64,000 nt of DNA from QHWK01 sp035259385 (lineage in GTDB: Bacteria; Acidobacteriota; Vicinamibacteria; Vicinamibacterales; CAVVIG01), in assembly GCA_035259385.1 (NCBI GenBank), contig DATFWL010000316.1, positions 34,136 through 98,135 of the forward strand, written 5' to 3'. The position numbers and the translations under genes are program-made. The notes under the pieces are model-generated. The model had not been told where the DNA came from. It did not search any database and worked only from the letters and a program-made list of their open reading frames with translations. Shown in pieces: positions 17,705 through 26,167 of this stretch (position 1 is the stretch's first letter; every line of letters begins with the position of its first letter).

Positions 17705-19597
17705 ATGGCGCAAGTGAGCTACCCCGGCGTCTACATTGTCGAAAAGCCCAGCGGGGTTCGCACCATCACGGGAGTCGCGACGTCGATTGCCGCGTTCGTC
17801 GGGTTCACGCGCAAGGGCGTGCCCGACAAGGCGGTGGCGATCACGAGCTTCGCCGACTTCGAGCGCGGCTACGGCGGTCTCGACCGCGACAGCCCGCTTT
17901 CCTACGCCGTCCGCCAGTTCTTCTTGAACGGCGGCACGCAGGCGTGGATCGTCCGCGTTGCCGTCGGCGCCACGACCGCGTCATTCACGCTGCAGGACGA
18001 TGCGCCCGTGCCTGTCCTCGACGTCTCGGCAGCAAGCCCGGGGACGTGGGGCAACAACCTGCGCCTTTCCGTAGAACGCGATCCGGCCAGCGTGCGCAAT
18101 CCCGACGCCGACTTCAACCTGGTCGTCTCGCAGCTGCAGCCTGACGGCAGCACGATCGTCGCGCTCGAGAAGCACCGTAACCTGACGCTCGATTCGAAGT
18201 CCCCGCAGTTCGTCGAGTCGGTGGTGAACAACGCGTCGGCGGCGATCCGGGTGAAGGTTCATCCCGCGCTCACGTTTCCCCAGACCGGCTTCGCGGTCAG
18301 CGGCACGCTGGCCTTCCCGCTCTCGGCGACCGACACGACAATCGGCGGCACGCTCAATGGCGACACCCCCTTCCTGCTGACGGTGCAGGGATCGCCGTGG
18401 GCCAACATCGCGAACTTCGTCACATCGGTCAACAACGCGATCGCGACGCTTGGACTCGGCGCAAAGCTTGGGGCCTCCGAGACTGGGGCGGACGGCCAGC
18501 CCGGTACGGACCACCTGCGTCTCGCGTCATTGACGGCTGGCGAGTCGTCCAGCGTCGTCATCGCGACAGGATCGTTCGGCGGCCTGGCGGCGATGATTCA
18601 CATGGGCTTTGCCAATGGCGGGCGGGAGTTCACTGGCGCCGCCGATCATCGGCCGGCAGCCGTGACCAACACGCTCCCGTTTCCCATGGGCGCGGACGGA
18701 ACACGCGGCAGTGCGGTCAACCTGCTCGGCAGTGAGTCGGCGAAGACCGGCATCTACGCGCTGCTGGACGTCGACCTGTTCAACATCCTCTGCATCCCCG
18801 AGACGTTCGACATGCTGTCCTTCAACGATGCCGCCAGCATCGTCCAGCCGGCGGTCGCGTTGTGCGAGGCGCGGCGCGCGTTCTACGTCGTCGACGCGCC
18901 CGTCAATAGCACGCTCACCAGCATCCAGTCGTTCATGAACATCTCGAAGTCGCGCAATGCGGCGACCTACTTCCCGCCGGTGCGCATCGTCGATCCGCTC
19001 GACGGCATGCGGCCGCGTTCGATGGCGCCGTCGGGGACACTCGCCGGAGTCTACGCGCGCACCGACGCCACGCGCGGCGTGTGGAAAGCGCCGGCCGGCA
19101 CTGACGCGACGCTCAACGGCGTGCTCGACGTCGCCATTCCCGTCAACGATCTCGAGAACGGCCAGGTCAATCCGCTGGGCGTGAACGTGCTGCGCAGCTT
19201 CCCTGCGTACGGCCGCGTCGCGTGGGGCGCGCGGACGATGAAGGGCGCTGACGCACAGGCCGACGAATACAAGTACATCCCGATCCGGCGGCTCGCGCTC
19301 TTCCTCGAAGAGAGCCTGTATCGCGGCACGCAGTGGGTGGTGTTCGAGCCCAACGACGAGCCGTTGTGGGCGCAGATCCGGCTGAACATCGGCGCGTTCA
19401 TGAACGGCCTGTTCCGACAGGGCGCGTTCCAGGGCACGACGCCCGCCGAGGCGTACTTCGTCAAGTGCGACAAGGAGACGACGACGCAGGCCGATCGCAA
19501 CCTGGGCATCGTCAACATCATCGTCGGCTTCGCGCCGTTGAAGCCGGCGGAGTTCGTGATCCTCACCATCCAGCAGATTGCTGGCGATTTGCAGTAA
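17705..19597 (+). CDS. contractile sheath protein
   Basis: This 630-residue protein is the contractile outer sheath, the subunit whose shortening drives the inner tube through a target membrane. The N-terminal YPGVYIVEKPSGVRTITGV is the family signature for the linker that joins neighbouring subunits. The C-terminal part has the conserved sheath core: PLGVNVLRSFPAYGRVAWGA, YIPIRRLALFLEESLYRGTQ, VFEPNDEPLWAQIR and ADRNLGIVNIIVGFAPLKPA. ATG 17705 has AAGGAG at 17691-17696. Only one sheath gene is present; the AFP and PVC systems carry three. The tube gene follows after 12 bases. Confidence 0.95.
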   Translation: MAQVSYPGVYIVEKPSGVRTITGVATSIAAFVGFTRKGVPDKAVAITSFADFERGYGGLDRDSPLSYAVRQFFLNGGTQAWIVRVAVGATTASFTLQDDAPVPVLDVSAASPGTWGNNLRLSVERDPASVRNPDADFNLVVSQLQPDGSTIVALEKHRNLTLDSKSPQFVESVVNNASAAIRVKVHPALTFPQTGFAVSGTLAFPLSATDTTIGGTLNGDTPFLLTVQGSPWANIANFVTSVNNAIATLGLGAKLGASETGADGQPGTDHLRLASLTAGESSSVVIATGSFGGLAAMIHMGFANGGREFTGAADHRPAAVTNTLPFPMGADGTRGSAVNLLGSESAKTGIYALLDVDLFNILCIPETFDMLSFNDAASIVQPAVALCEARRAFYVVDAPVNSTLTSIQSFMNISKSRNAATYFPPVRIVDPLDGMRPRSMAPSGTLAGVYARTDATRGVWKAPAGTDATLNGVLDVAIPVNDLENGQVNPLGVNVLRSFPAYGRVAWGARTMKGADAQADEYKYIPIRRLALFLEESLYRGTQWVVFEPNDEPLWAQIRLNIGAFMNGLFRQGAFQGTTPAEAYFVKCDKETTTQADRNLGIVNIIVGFAPLKPAEFVILTIQQIAGDLQ

Positions 19598-19609
19598 GGG
19601 AGCTGGAAC

Positions 19610-20128
19610 ATGGCCCAGTTCGCCGTCAACACCCATCGGTTCGACCCGTACAAGAACTTCAAGTTCAGGATCAAGTGGGACGGCCGCTACGTCGCCGGCG
19701 TCAGCAAGGTCGGCGCGCTGAAGCGCAGCACCGAAGTCGTCGAACATCGTGAGGGCGGCGATCCATCGACGTCACGCAAGTCGCCCGGCCGCACCAAGTA
19801 CGACGCGATCACGCTCGAGCGCGGGGTCACGCACGACCTCGAGTTCGAAGCCTGGGCCAACAAGGTGTGGCACGTGCACACCGGCCTCGGCGCCGAAGTC
19901 AGCCTGAAGGACTTCCGCAAGGATGTGATCCTCGAGGTCTACAACGAGGCGGGCCAGCTCGCGCTGGCCTACAAGATCTTCCGGTGCTGGGTCTCGGAGT
20001 TCCAGGCGCTCCCCGACCTCGACGCCAACGCGAACGCCATCGCGATCCAGCACATCAAGCTGGAGAACGAAGGCTGGGAGCGAGACGCGGACGTAACCGA
20101 GCCGACCGAGCCCGTGCTGGCGGGTTGA
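19610..20128 (+). CDS. inner tube protein (T4 gp19-like)
   Basis: The 172-residue protein matches the phage-tail/eCIS tube family (T4 gp19 fold): the N-terminal FKFRIKWDGRYVAGVSKVG, followed by KSPGRTKYDAITLERGVTHD and, near the end, YKIFRCWVSEFQALPDLDAN and AIQHIKLENEGWERD. Hexamers stack to form the rigid tube that holds cargo and is expelled on contraction. It sits directly after the sheath, as in most contractile systems. There is a single tube gene, whereas AFP and PVC systems carry two. The next gene starts 4 bases after its stop. Confidence 0.95.
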   Translation: MAQFAVNTHRFDPYKNFKFRIKWDGRYVAGVSKVGALKRSTEVVEHREGGDPSTSRKSPGRTKYDAITLERGVTHDLEFEAWANKVWHVHTGLGAEVSLKDFRKDVILEVYNEAGQLALAYKIFRCWVSEFQALPDLDANANAIAIQHIKLENEGWERDADVTEPTEPVLAG

Positions 20129-20132
20129 CACA

Positions 20133-20849
20133 ATGCGTCCGTTCGGGCACGCGGCGGATCTCGATCTCGACTTCGAACAGCCCGATCGACCCGCTCTCGT
20201 CACCATGCTGCTCGCCTCCTGCGGCGAATCCGGCGACGCGGCGTTCTGGTGGTCGCGGCCGGTCGGCGCGCGCACCGCGACGCTGCTCCGGCTGGTTGCG
20301 CTCACGGAGCGGCGAACCGGCGTCTCGCTGACCGGACGCTGCGCCGCAGCCGGATGCGACGCGCCGTTCGAATTCACTTTGCCCCTGCTCGCTCTGGCGG
20401 CACGCGAGGTGGACGTCGAGCCGGTACCGGTTCGCGTCGACGCCGATCGCACGTTGTCGCTGCGGCGCCCCACCGGCGACGACCTCCGTCGCTGGCGCGA
20501 TGCACAGCCGGCATCGCGCGCCGAGGCGGTCGGCGTGATGCTCGATTCCCTCGTGATCGCGGGAGACATTCGGCCCGAGGACGAAGCCGTCGTGTCGGCC
20601 TCGATTTCCGAAATCGATCCGCTCGTCAACTTCGCGGTGTCGTGTCCGTGCCCCGCGTGCGGCGCGTCCAACGACGTCGCGATCGACCTCGAGGCGCTGG
20701 CGCTCGACCGCCTGGCTGGCCGTCAGCGCGCGCTGGTGCGCGACGTCCATCGCTTCGCGTCGGCATACGGGTGGACCGAAGCCGACGTGCTGGCGATTCC
20801 GGCTTCACGCCGGGCCGAGTATCTGCGGCTCATCGAGGAAGACCGGTGA
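20133..20849 (+). CDS. zinc-ribbon baseplate-associated protein (T4 gp26-like)
   Basis: The 238-residue protein resembles the gp26/gp28-like proteins found after the tube gene in contractile systems. It has two cysteine knuckles, Cys70-x4-Cys75 (GRCAAAGCD) and Cys171-x-Cys173-x2-Cys176 (SCPCPACGAS), which likely bind zinc. The C-terminus RFASAYGWTEADVLAIPASR, ending in EYLRLIEE, is the typical end of this family in such loci. Its role is probably in baseplate or assembly-chaperone function. The next gene starts at GTG within its stop (GTGA overlap). Confidence 0.65.
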   Translation: MRPFGHAADLDLDFEQPDRPALVTMLLASCGESGDAAFWWSRPVGARTATLLRLVALTERRTGVSLTGRCAAAGCDAPFEFTLPLLALAAREVDVEPVPVRVDADRTLSLRRPTGDDLRRWRDAQPASRAEAVGVMLDSLVIAGDIRPEDEAVVSASISEIDPLVNFAVSCPCPACGASNDVAIDLEALALDRLAGRQRALVRDVHRFASAYGWTEADVLAIPASRRAEYLRLIEEDR

Positions 20850-21643
20850 GCGGGTACTTCGACGCGTTGATGCGGGCGAGCGGCATGGCCATCGGCGGTC
20901 CCGCGCCGACGGCCATGCTGCGTCAGTCAGACGCCTTCGAAGCGGTCGCCGATACCGGAGCGAGCGGGATGGAGACGACAGTGGACGTGCCGGCGATGCC
21001 ACCGGCTTCGCGCCGCCCCGCCGAGCCCGTTCTTGCCGCGGCGAAACCGTTCGTCGTGAACGATCCAATCGTCCACCGCGCGAACGCGATCGCGACGAGG
21101 GACGACGCGCGCGTCGCGCCTGCGCCGCGCGAAGCTGCCGTCGAATCACCGGTGCATCGCACCGCACGGCTCGATGCGCCGTCCACTCAGGATCTCGGCG
21201 CCAGGCTGGTGCGCGCTGCGGTGCGCTGGATCGCGGCGGACACGTCGAGCGTTGGCCAGGGCTCCGCAAACGAGCCGGCGCCTGCGCCGCGCGACGAGGC
21301 CAGGTACGCACTCCCCCCGCAAAAGCACGACGGTGATCGCATTCCACCGCGGATCGTGACGCTGGCTGAGCGCGCCGCCGACACCGCAGAGAGCGCGCCC
21401 GCGGCGCCCGTCCGTACTCCCGTCGAGGTCGCACGCGCCGTCGAGCCGCGCCAGGTTCACGCCGCGCCGCTGGCTGACGACGAGACCGTCGAAATCTCGA
21501 TCGGCGCGATCCACGTACGCGTCGACGCGCCGACGGCGCAGACGGTCGCCCGACCGGCAGCCACCTCTCCCGTCAACACGCAGCGAGCCGGTGCCGTCCC
21601 TCCACGAAGCGCGTTGTCGCGCCGCGCGCTGCGCAGGGTCTGA
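20846..21643 (+). CDS. unknown low-complexity protein inside the injection cluster
   Basis: This 265-residue protein is not recognised. It is rich in Ala, Pro, Arg and Val, with no clear globular domain over residues 20-200. A short beta-prone segment near the end (ETVEISIGAIHVRVDAPTAQ) is the only regular piece; that type of segment appears at the end of other small proteins in contractile-injection loci. It begins with GTG overlapping the previous stop by 4 bases and is followed by DUF4255 after 3 bases. It could be an assembly or length-control protein. It is too short and too disordered to be called a standard tape measure. Confidence 0.6.
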   Translation: MSGYFDALMRASGMAIGGPAPTAMLRQSDAFEAVADTGASGMETTVDVPAMPPASRRPAEPVLAAAKPFVVNDPIVHRANAIATRDDARVAPAPREAAVESPVHRTARLDAPSTQDLGARLVRAAVRWIAADTSSVGQGSANEPAPAPRDEARYALPPQKHDGDRIPPRIVTLAERAADTAESAPAAPVRTPVEVARAVEPRQVHAAPLADDETVEISIGAIHVRVDAPTAQTVARPAATSPVNTQRAGAVPPRSALSRRALRRV

Positions 21644-21646
21644 ACG

Positions 21647-22819
21647 ATGTCGCTTGCAGACTCCGGCATGGCGATCGGCGCGGTGACACGGCTGCTGCAG
21701 GACCATCTGATCCGCCGCGGCTTCCAGGTCTCGATCGGGAAGCCGGAGGACGCGGCAGATACTGACACGGCGAGCGCCAAGCTGAACCTGTTTCTCTACG
21801 AGACCGCGTTCGATCCGCAGCTCCGCAACGTGTCGCTGCGCGACGGCGAACCGCCGCCGCTGTGGCTGGTGCTGAGGTTTCTCCTGACCGCGTTCGATGC
21901 CGCGGAGAGCAGCGACACCGCCGCGGCGCACGACCTGCTGGGCCGCGGCATGTCGGCGATCCACGAGTTGAACTTCCTGCGCCTCGATCCGCTGGTCGCG
22001 GCGAACGTGCGGCTGGCCCTCGAGAACAATCCCGAACCGCTGAAGCTGACCTTCGACGAGTCGAACATCGACCTGCTGTCGAAGGTCATGCAGGGCAACG
22101 ACGAGCGATACCGGCTGTCCGTTGCGTTCCAGGTCCGGCCAATCATGATCGTGCCGGCCATACTGCCGCGCAGCGCGCTGCTCGTCGGCGTCGACTACAC
22201 GACGACGCCGGAGACGATCATCGGACGCGACGGCGTCCAGATCGACGTGATTCCGTCGCTGGCCGCGCATCTCGATCGCGTCGAGCCGGCCCGCTTCGAG
22301 GTCGGGGGCACGCTCACGGTGTACGGCGACGACATCGCCGGCACCGACATGGAAGTCGTCCTCGGTGACGTGACACTGGTGGTCGTCGAGCGGCACGTCG
22401 ATCGGCTCGTGGTGACGGCCGAAGGAAGTCCGGGCACGCCGATCGCATCGGGCACCACGCTGTCGGCTGGCGAGATGCCGCTGGTCGTGCGGCGCCGGCT
22501 GTCGCCGATGCGGACGCGATCGAGCAACCTGCTGGCCGCGCAGCTCCTCCCGACCGTGACCGGCGCCTCGATGGTCGCGGGCGACCTGCAGCTGCAGGGC
22601 CTCCTGCTCGGCACCGACGCCGACGACGTGGTCGTCATTTTCTACCGCGCGTCCGACGGCACGACGGTGCGCCTGTTCGACACCGTGACGACCGTGCCGG
22701 ACCAGCAGACGCTCACGGTTCCCGGCGCCGGAGGCGCCGTTCCCGCCGGCACCTACCGCGTGATTCTGCGGGTGAACAACCAGCAGGCCAAGGCCAGTCC
22801 GGGCGTGACAGTGCCATGA
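21647..22819 (+). CDS. DUF4255 protein, sheath-tube terminator/cap
   Basis: The N-terminal about 190 residues match DUF4255 (Pvc16/Afp16-like), which caps the end of the tube and sheath: MAIGAVTRLLQDHLIRRGF, AKLNLFLYETAFDPQLRNVS, PPPLWLVLRFLLTAFD and LSVAFQVRPIMIVPAILPR are characteristic. The remainder (about 200-390) is an Ig-like or beta-sandwich extension with IEVGG-type strands and an end of NQQAKASPGVTVP. Total length is 390 residues, longer than a minimal cap protein. It overlaps the ATPase gene by 4 bases. Confidence 0.85.
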   Translation: MSLADSGMAIGAVTRLLQDHLIRRGFQVSIGKPEDAADTDTASAKLNLFLYETAFDPQLRNVSLRDGEPPPLWLVLRFLLTAFDAAESSDTAAAHDLLGRGMSAIHELNFLRLDPLVAANVRLALENNPEPLKLTFDESNIDLLSKVMQGNDERYRLSVAFQVRPIMIVPAILPRSALLVGVDYTTTPETIIGRDGVQIDVIPSLAAHLDRVEPARFEVGGTLTVYGDDIAGTDMEVVLGDVTLVVVERHVDRLVVTAEGSPGTPIASGTTLSAGEMPLVVRRRLSPMRTRSSNLLAAQLLPTVTGASMVAGDLQLQGLLLGTDADDVVVIFYRASDGTTVRLFDTVTTVPDQQTLTVPGAGGAVPAGTYRVILRVNNQQAKASPGVTVP

Positions 22820-24951
22820 CGAGCCACGCGCACATACAGGCCGCGCCTGCCGAACCGGTGGCCTTCGTGCCCGGCGTTCGCGGTCACGACGCGCTCGCGC
22901 AGTACTGGCTGGCGCAGGTCACGCTCCGTCTGCGGCGTGAGGTCTGCTGGTTGTGGCGCGAGCGCGACCTGCGCGGCGCCGCGGCGTCCGGGTCGGCCGC
23001 GGTCCCGCCGCCCGTCGATCGTGCAGTCGCCGCACTCGACCTCGTCCGCTACGAGCACGACAAGCGCGCGTTCTTCGCCGACGACGTGACGGCGCGGTAC
23101 TTGAGTGAGCGCATCGAGAACCCGCCGCCGGCAGCGCCCGCAGGCCGCGATCGGCGCGGATCGTTCAGCTGGGTGGTCACGCGACTGGAGTTGCGTCCCG
23201 TCGAGTGCTTCACGCTGGCGGTCGCGCTGCTGCCGATCGTCGACAGCGCCGCCGGGCAGGTGATCGCCTGCTGTCTGAACGACGCGTCGCGCACGTCGCC
23301 GACGCTCGCGCTGGCGCAGCGGCTGTGGGACGACCCCGATGAGCTGGTGCACTCCTTCGATCCGGCCCACGCACTGCTCCGTCACGGGCTGATCGGCATC
23401 GGAAGCGACGCCTCGTCGCACGATTGGCAGTCGTCGCTCGCGGTTCCCTCGCTCGTCGCGTCCGAACTGCTGTTCGGCCGCGAGCAGCTGCCAGCGGCGT
23501 TCGCGCCGATCGAGACGATCGCGCTGCCCGCGGATTTCGACCGCGCGGCGATCGCGAGGGTGGCCGCGGCCGTCGCGGGCGACGCCGCCAGCATGCGGAT
23601 CGTTCCGGTCGTCGGCGGCGTGGGCGCGCCCCTCGCCGAAGTGGCGGCCGCGTGTGCGCAACGCGCCGGCGTTCGTACGGTGCGGCCGAGCGCCGGCTTG
23701 CCGCGCGAGCATCTCGGCGCGGCGTTCGCCGCGGCGTGGCTGCGCGGGGATGCCGTCTACGTGCCGGGATCAGCGCTGGCGACGCCGGGCGCGCACGAAG
23801 GCCTCCTCGAGATGCCGCCGCTGCCGGGTCTGCCGCTCACCGTGTTCGTCGGCGTGACCGATCGCGGCGCGCTGCGCGGCCTGGACGCGACGCTGCCGGC
23901 GATCGTCGTGCCGACGCTGACCTATGCCGAGCGGCTCGCCTGCTGGCGAGAGGCGGTCCCCACCGCCGGCGCCGCGCTGCCCGAGCTCGCGCGCCGCTTC
24001 CGATACGAACAGTCGGCGATTGCCCGCGTCGGCAGCGAGCTCGCCACGCTCGGGCGCGCACCGAGCACGAGCGAGATGCTCGCCGCCGCGCGCGCGGATC
24101 TGGATCTCGGCACGCTGGCGCAACCGGTCGCGCCGCGATTCGGCCGCGGCGACCTGATGCTGCCGCCGCTGCAGTCCTCGCAAATCGACGAGATCGTCGA
24201 GGCGATGCGCAACCTCACGCGCGTGCATTACGAGTGGGGCACGGCGCGCGCCTGGAACGAAGGCGGCCTGGCCGCTCTCTTCGCGGGGCCGCCGGGGACC
24301 GGCAAGACCATGGCGGCCGAAGTGATCGCCGCGGAGCTGTCGCTCCCCCTCTACCGCATCGACCTGTCGCAGGTGGTCAACAAGTACATCGGCGAGACCG
24401 AAAAGAACCTGCGCCGGTTGTTCGACGCCGCCGACGCGTCCGACGTGGTTCTGTTCTTCGACGAGGCCGACGCCCTCTTCGGCAAGCGCACCGAAGTCAA
24501 GGACGCGCACGACCGCTACGCCAACCTCGAGATCAGCTACCTGCTCGAACGGATGGAGCGGTTCAAGGGGCTGGCGATCCTGGCGACGAACCGGAAGAAG
24601 GACCTCGACGAGGCGTTCCTCCGGCGGCTGCGGTTCGTCGTCGAGTTTCCACTCCCCGACGTTGCCGATCGCCTGCGCATCTGGCGCAGCGTGATTCCCG
24701 AAGGTGTGGACGCGAGCCAGCTCGATTTCGACTTTCTCGCCCGGCGCTTCGCGCTGTCGGGCGGCCACATCCGCGGCATCGTGTTCTACGCCTGCCTGCA
24801 GAGTGCGGCCGACGGAGCACCGCACCGGCTGACCATGCCGGCAATCGTGCGCGCCGTGCAGCGCGAATACGACAAGCTCGATCGCGCCAGCAGCCTCGAT
24901 CAGTTCGGACCGTACGCCGCCCTGGTCAGCGCGCAGAGGGCCGCGCGATGA
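22816..24951 (+). CDS. AAA+ ATPase of the injection cluster
   Basis: The 711-residue protein ends in a AAA+ module resembling the Afp15/Pvc15 ATPases. Walker A GPPGTGKT is at about residues 491-498, Walker B VVLFFDEADALFG near 545-555, and an arginine-finger candidate lies in FLRRLRFVVEFPLPD. The N-terminal about 440 residues form a helical and divergent nucleotide-binding-like region of unknown function. In related systems the ATPase is needed for assembly or cargo loading and is not part of the mature particle. It starts at ATG overlapping the DUF4255 stop and overlaps the next small gene by 4 bases. Confidence 0.9.
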   Translation: MTSHAHIQAAPAEPVAFVPGVRGHDALAQYWLAQVTLRLRREVCWLWRERDLRGAAASGSAAVPPPVDRAVAALDLVRYEHDKRAFFADDVTARYLSERIENPPPAAPAGRDRRGSFSWVVTRLELRPVECFTLAVALLPIVDSAAGQVIACCLNDASRTSPTLALAQRLWDDPDELVHSFDPAHALLRHGLIGIGSDASSHDWQSSLAVPSLVASELLFGREQLPAAFAPIETIALPADFDRAAIARVAAAVAGDAASMRIVPVVGGVGAPLAEVAAACAQRAGVRTVRPSAGLPREHLGAAFAAAWLRGDAVYVPGSALATPGAHEGLLEMPPLPGLPLTVFVGVTDRGALRGLDATLPAIVVPTLTYAERLACWREAVPTAGAALPELARRFRYEQSAIARVGSELATLGRAPSTSEMLAAARADLDLGTLAQPVAPRFGRGDLMLPPLQSSQIDEIVEAMRNLTRVHYEWGTARAWNEGGLAALFAGPPGTGKTMAAEVIAAELSLPLYRIDLSQVVNKYIGETEKNLRRLFDAADASDVVLFFDEADALFGKRTEVKDAHDRYANLEISYLLERMERFKGLAILATNRKKDLDEAFLRRLRFVVEFPLPDVADRLRIWRSVIPEGVDASQLDFDFLARRFALSGGHIRGIVFYACLQSAADGAPHRLTMPAIVRAVQREYDKLDRASSLDQFGPYAALVSAQRAAR

Positions 24952-25217
24952 GCACCACGCCCTCGCCGCGTCGCCGTCTCCGCATCGGCCGGCTCGACCT
25001 GGACATGCGCGGGGTGGATGCGGACCGGGCCGAGGCGGCGGCGCGGGCGCTCGGCCGTGCACTCGCCGCCGCGATCACGCCGCGCCAGGCGCTCGGCGTC
25101 GCACGCGAACGGATCGACGCCGGCCGCGTCGAGCTCGCGGCCGCGGCCGGATCGCGCGACCTCGCGGCGGCCGTTGCCCGGCGCATCGCCGATGTACTCG
25201 AAGGGAAGAAGCGATGA
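24948..25217 (+). CDS. small Ala/Arg-rich protein of unknown function
   Basis: This 89-residue product lies between the ATPase and the tube connector and is tied to both by 4-base ATGA overlaps, so it is very likely translated. It has a short beta-prone start (LRIGRLDLDMRG) and then an Ala-rich helical stretch (ADRAEAAARALGRALAAAI). No known family is recognised; comparable short proteins occur in this position in other contractile loci. It may be an adaptor of the ATPase. Confidence 0.6.
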   Translation: MSTTPSPRRRLRIGRLDLDMRGVDADRAEAAARALGRALAAAITPRQALGVARERIDAGRVELAAAAGSRDLAAAVARRIADVLEGKKR

Positions 25218-25885
25218 CGTTGCTGCGCGGCGCGCTGATCGAATACGGGACGTCGCTGATCGGCCCGATCCCGAACATCGTCATCTTCCAGTTCAATCCG
25301 GAGTCGCTGTCGCGCACACTTCAGATCCCGCCGCGGCCGACCGGCGCGACGCAGCGTGAGGCGACGCAGGCCGGTGAGAAGACCTTCGAGAAGATCACGT
25401 TCAAGGCGCACTTCAGCGCCGCGAACATGCTCGACGAGGACAAAGTGCTGGCGAAGCTGTTCGGCATCGGCCCGCAGCTCGCAGCGCTGGAAAAGATGGT
25501 TCTTCCCAGCTCGAAAATCGCCGGCCTGATCGGCGCCGCTATCGACGCAATCGGCGACGCGCTCGGCGGCGGCGGCGGCGACGATGCACCGGCCCAACCG
25601 ATTCCGCGCGAGAAGTACCCGCGGATCCTGTTCATCTGGGGGCTGACGCGCGTCCTGCCCGTCACCATCGACTCGATGAGCATCTCCGAGCTGGAGTACG
25701 ACTCGATCCTGAATCCGCTGCGCGCAGAGGTCGACATCACGCTGAGCGTCATCGCCGTCGACGACTGCTCGGACGACGTGCTGGCCAAGGGCGCGCTCGA
25801 GTACTCGACGATCGCCAAAGAGGCGATGGCGATTGCCAATCTCGCCAACACCGCCGAGCAGATCGTCGATCTGATTCCCTTGTAG
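25214..25885 (+). CDS. contractile injection system tube connector (Pvc7-like)
   Basis: The 223-residue protein has the start typical of the CIS tube N-terminal domain family: FQFNPESLSRTLQIP and FEKITFKAHFSAANMLDE. The second half contains PRILFIWGLTRVLPVTIDS, SELEYDSILNPLRAEVDITL and LSVIAVDDC. In AFP/PVC-type particles Afp7/Pvc7 links the tube to the baseplate hub. It includes a Gly/Asp-rich loop at about residues 117-124 (GGGGGDDA). The LysM-type gene follows after 8 bases and probably completes the same module. Confidence 0.8.
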   Translation: MTLLRGALIEYGTSLIGPIPNIVIFQFNPESLSRTLQIPPRPTGATQREATQAGEKTFEKITFKAHFSAANMLDEDKVLAKLFGIGPQLAALEKMVLPSSKIAGLIGAAIDAIGDALGGGGGDDAPAQPIPREKYPRILFIWGLTRVLPVTIDSMSISELEYDSILNPLRAEVDITLSVIAVDDCSDDVLAKGALEYSTIAKEAMAIANLANTAEQIVDLIPL

Positions 25886-25893
25886 GTGCCGCG

Positions 25894-26166
25894 ATGTTCC
25901 TGCCGAACTCCCGCTACACAAACGTCGCGACCGTCGAGACCGTGACGTCGACCGGTGAAAGCGTCACGGCGCTCAAGCTGCGTCGCCTGACGCCGGCGAC
26001 CGGCGATCGGCAGATGGTTCAGGCGGGTGACCGGCTCGACCTGCTCGCGCACACGGTCACCGGCGATGCCACGCAGTTCTGGCACGTCGCCGACGCGAAC
26101 ACGGCGCTCGATGGCCCGACGCTGACCGAGACGCCGGGCGACACGCTCGCGGTGCCGAGGAGCTGA
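25894..26166 (+). CDS. LysM-like baseplate protein
   Basis: A 90-residue protein with a LysM-like or phage tail X-type fold. The recognisable part is the middle and end: LRRLTPATG, MVQAGDRLDLLAHTVTGDAT, QFWHVADANTALDGPTLT, TPGDTLAVP. In other contractile systems this domain is fused to the tube connector (Afp7/Pvc7); here it is a separate gene directly after it. It may secure the connector against the hub. The GTG of the next gene is one base after the stop. Confidence 0.75.
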   Translation: MFLPNSRYTNVATVETVTSTGESVTALKLRRLTPATGDRQMVQAGDRLDLLAHTVTGDATQFWHVADANTALDGPTLTETPGDTLAVPRS

Positions 26167-26167
26167 C

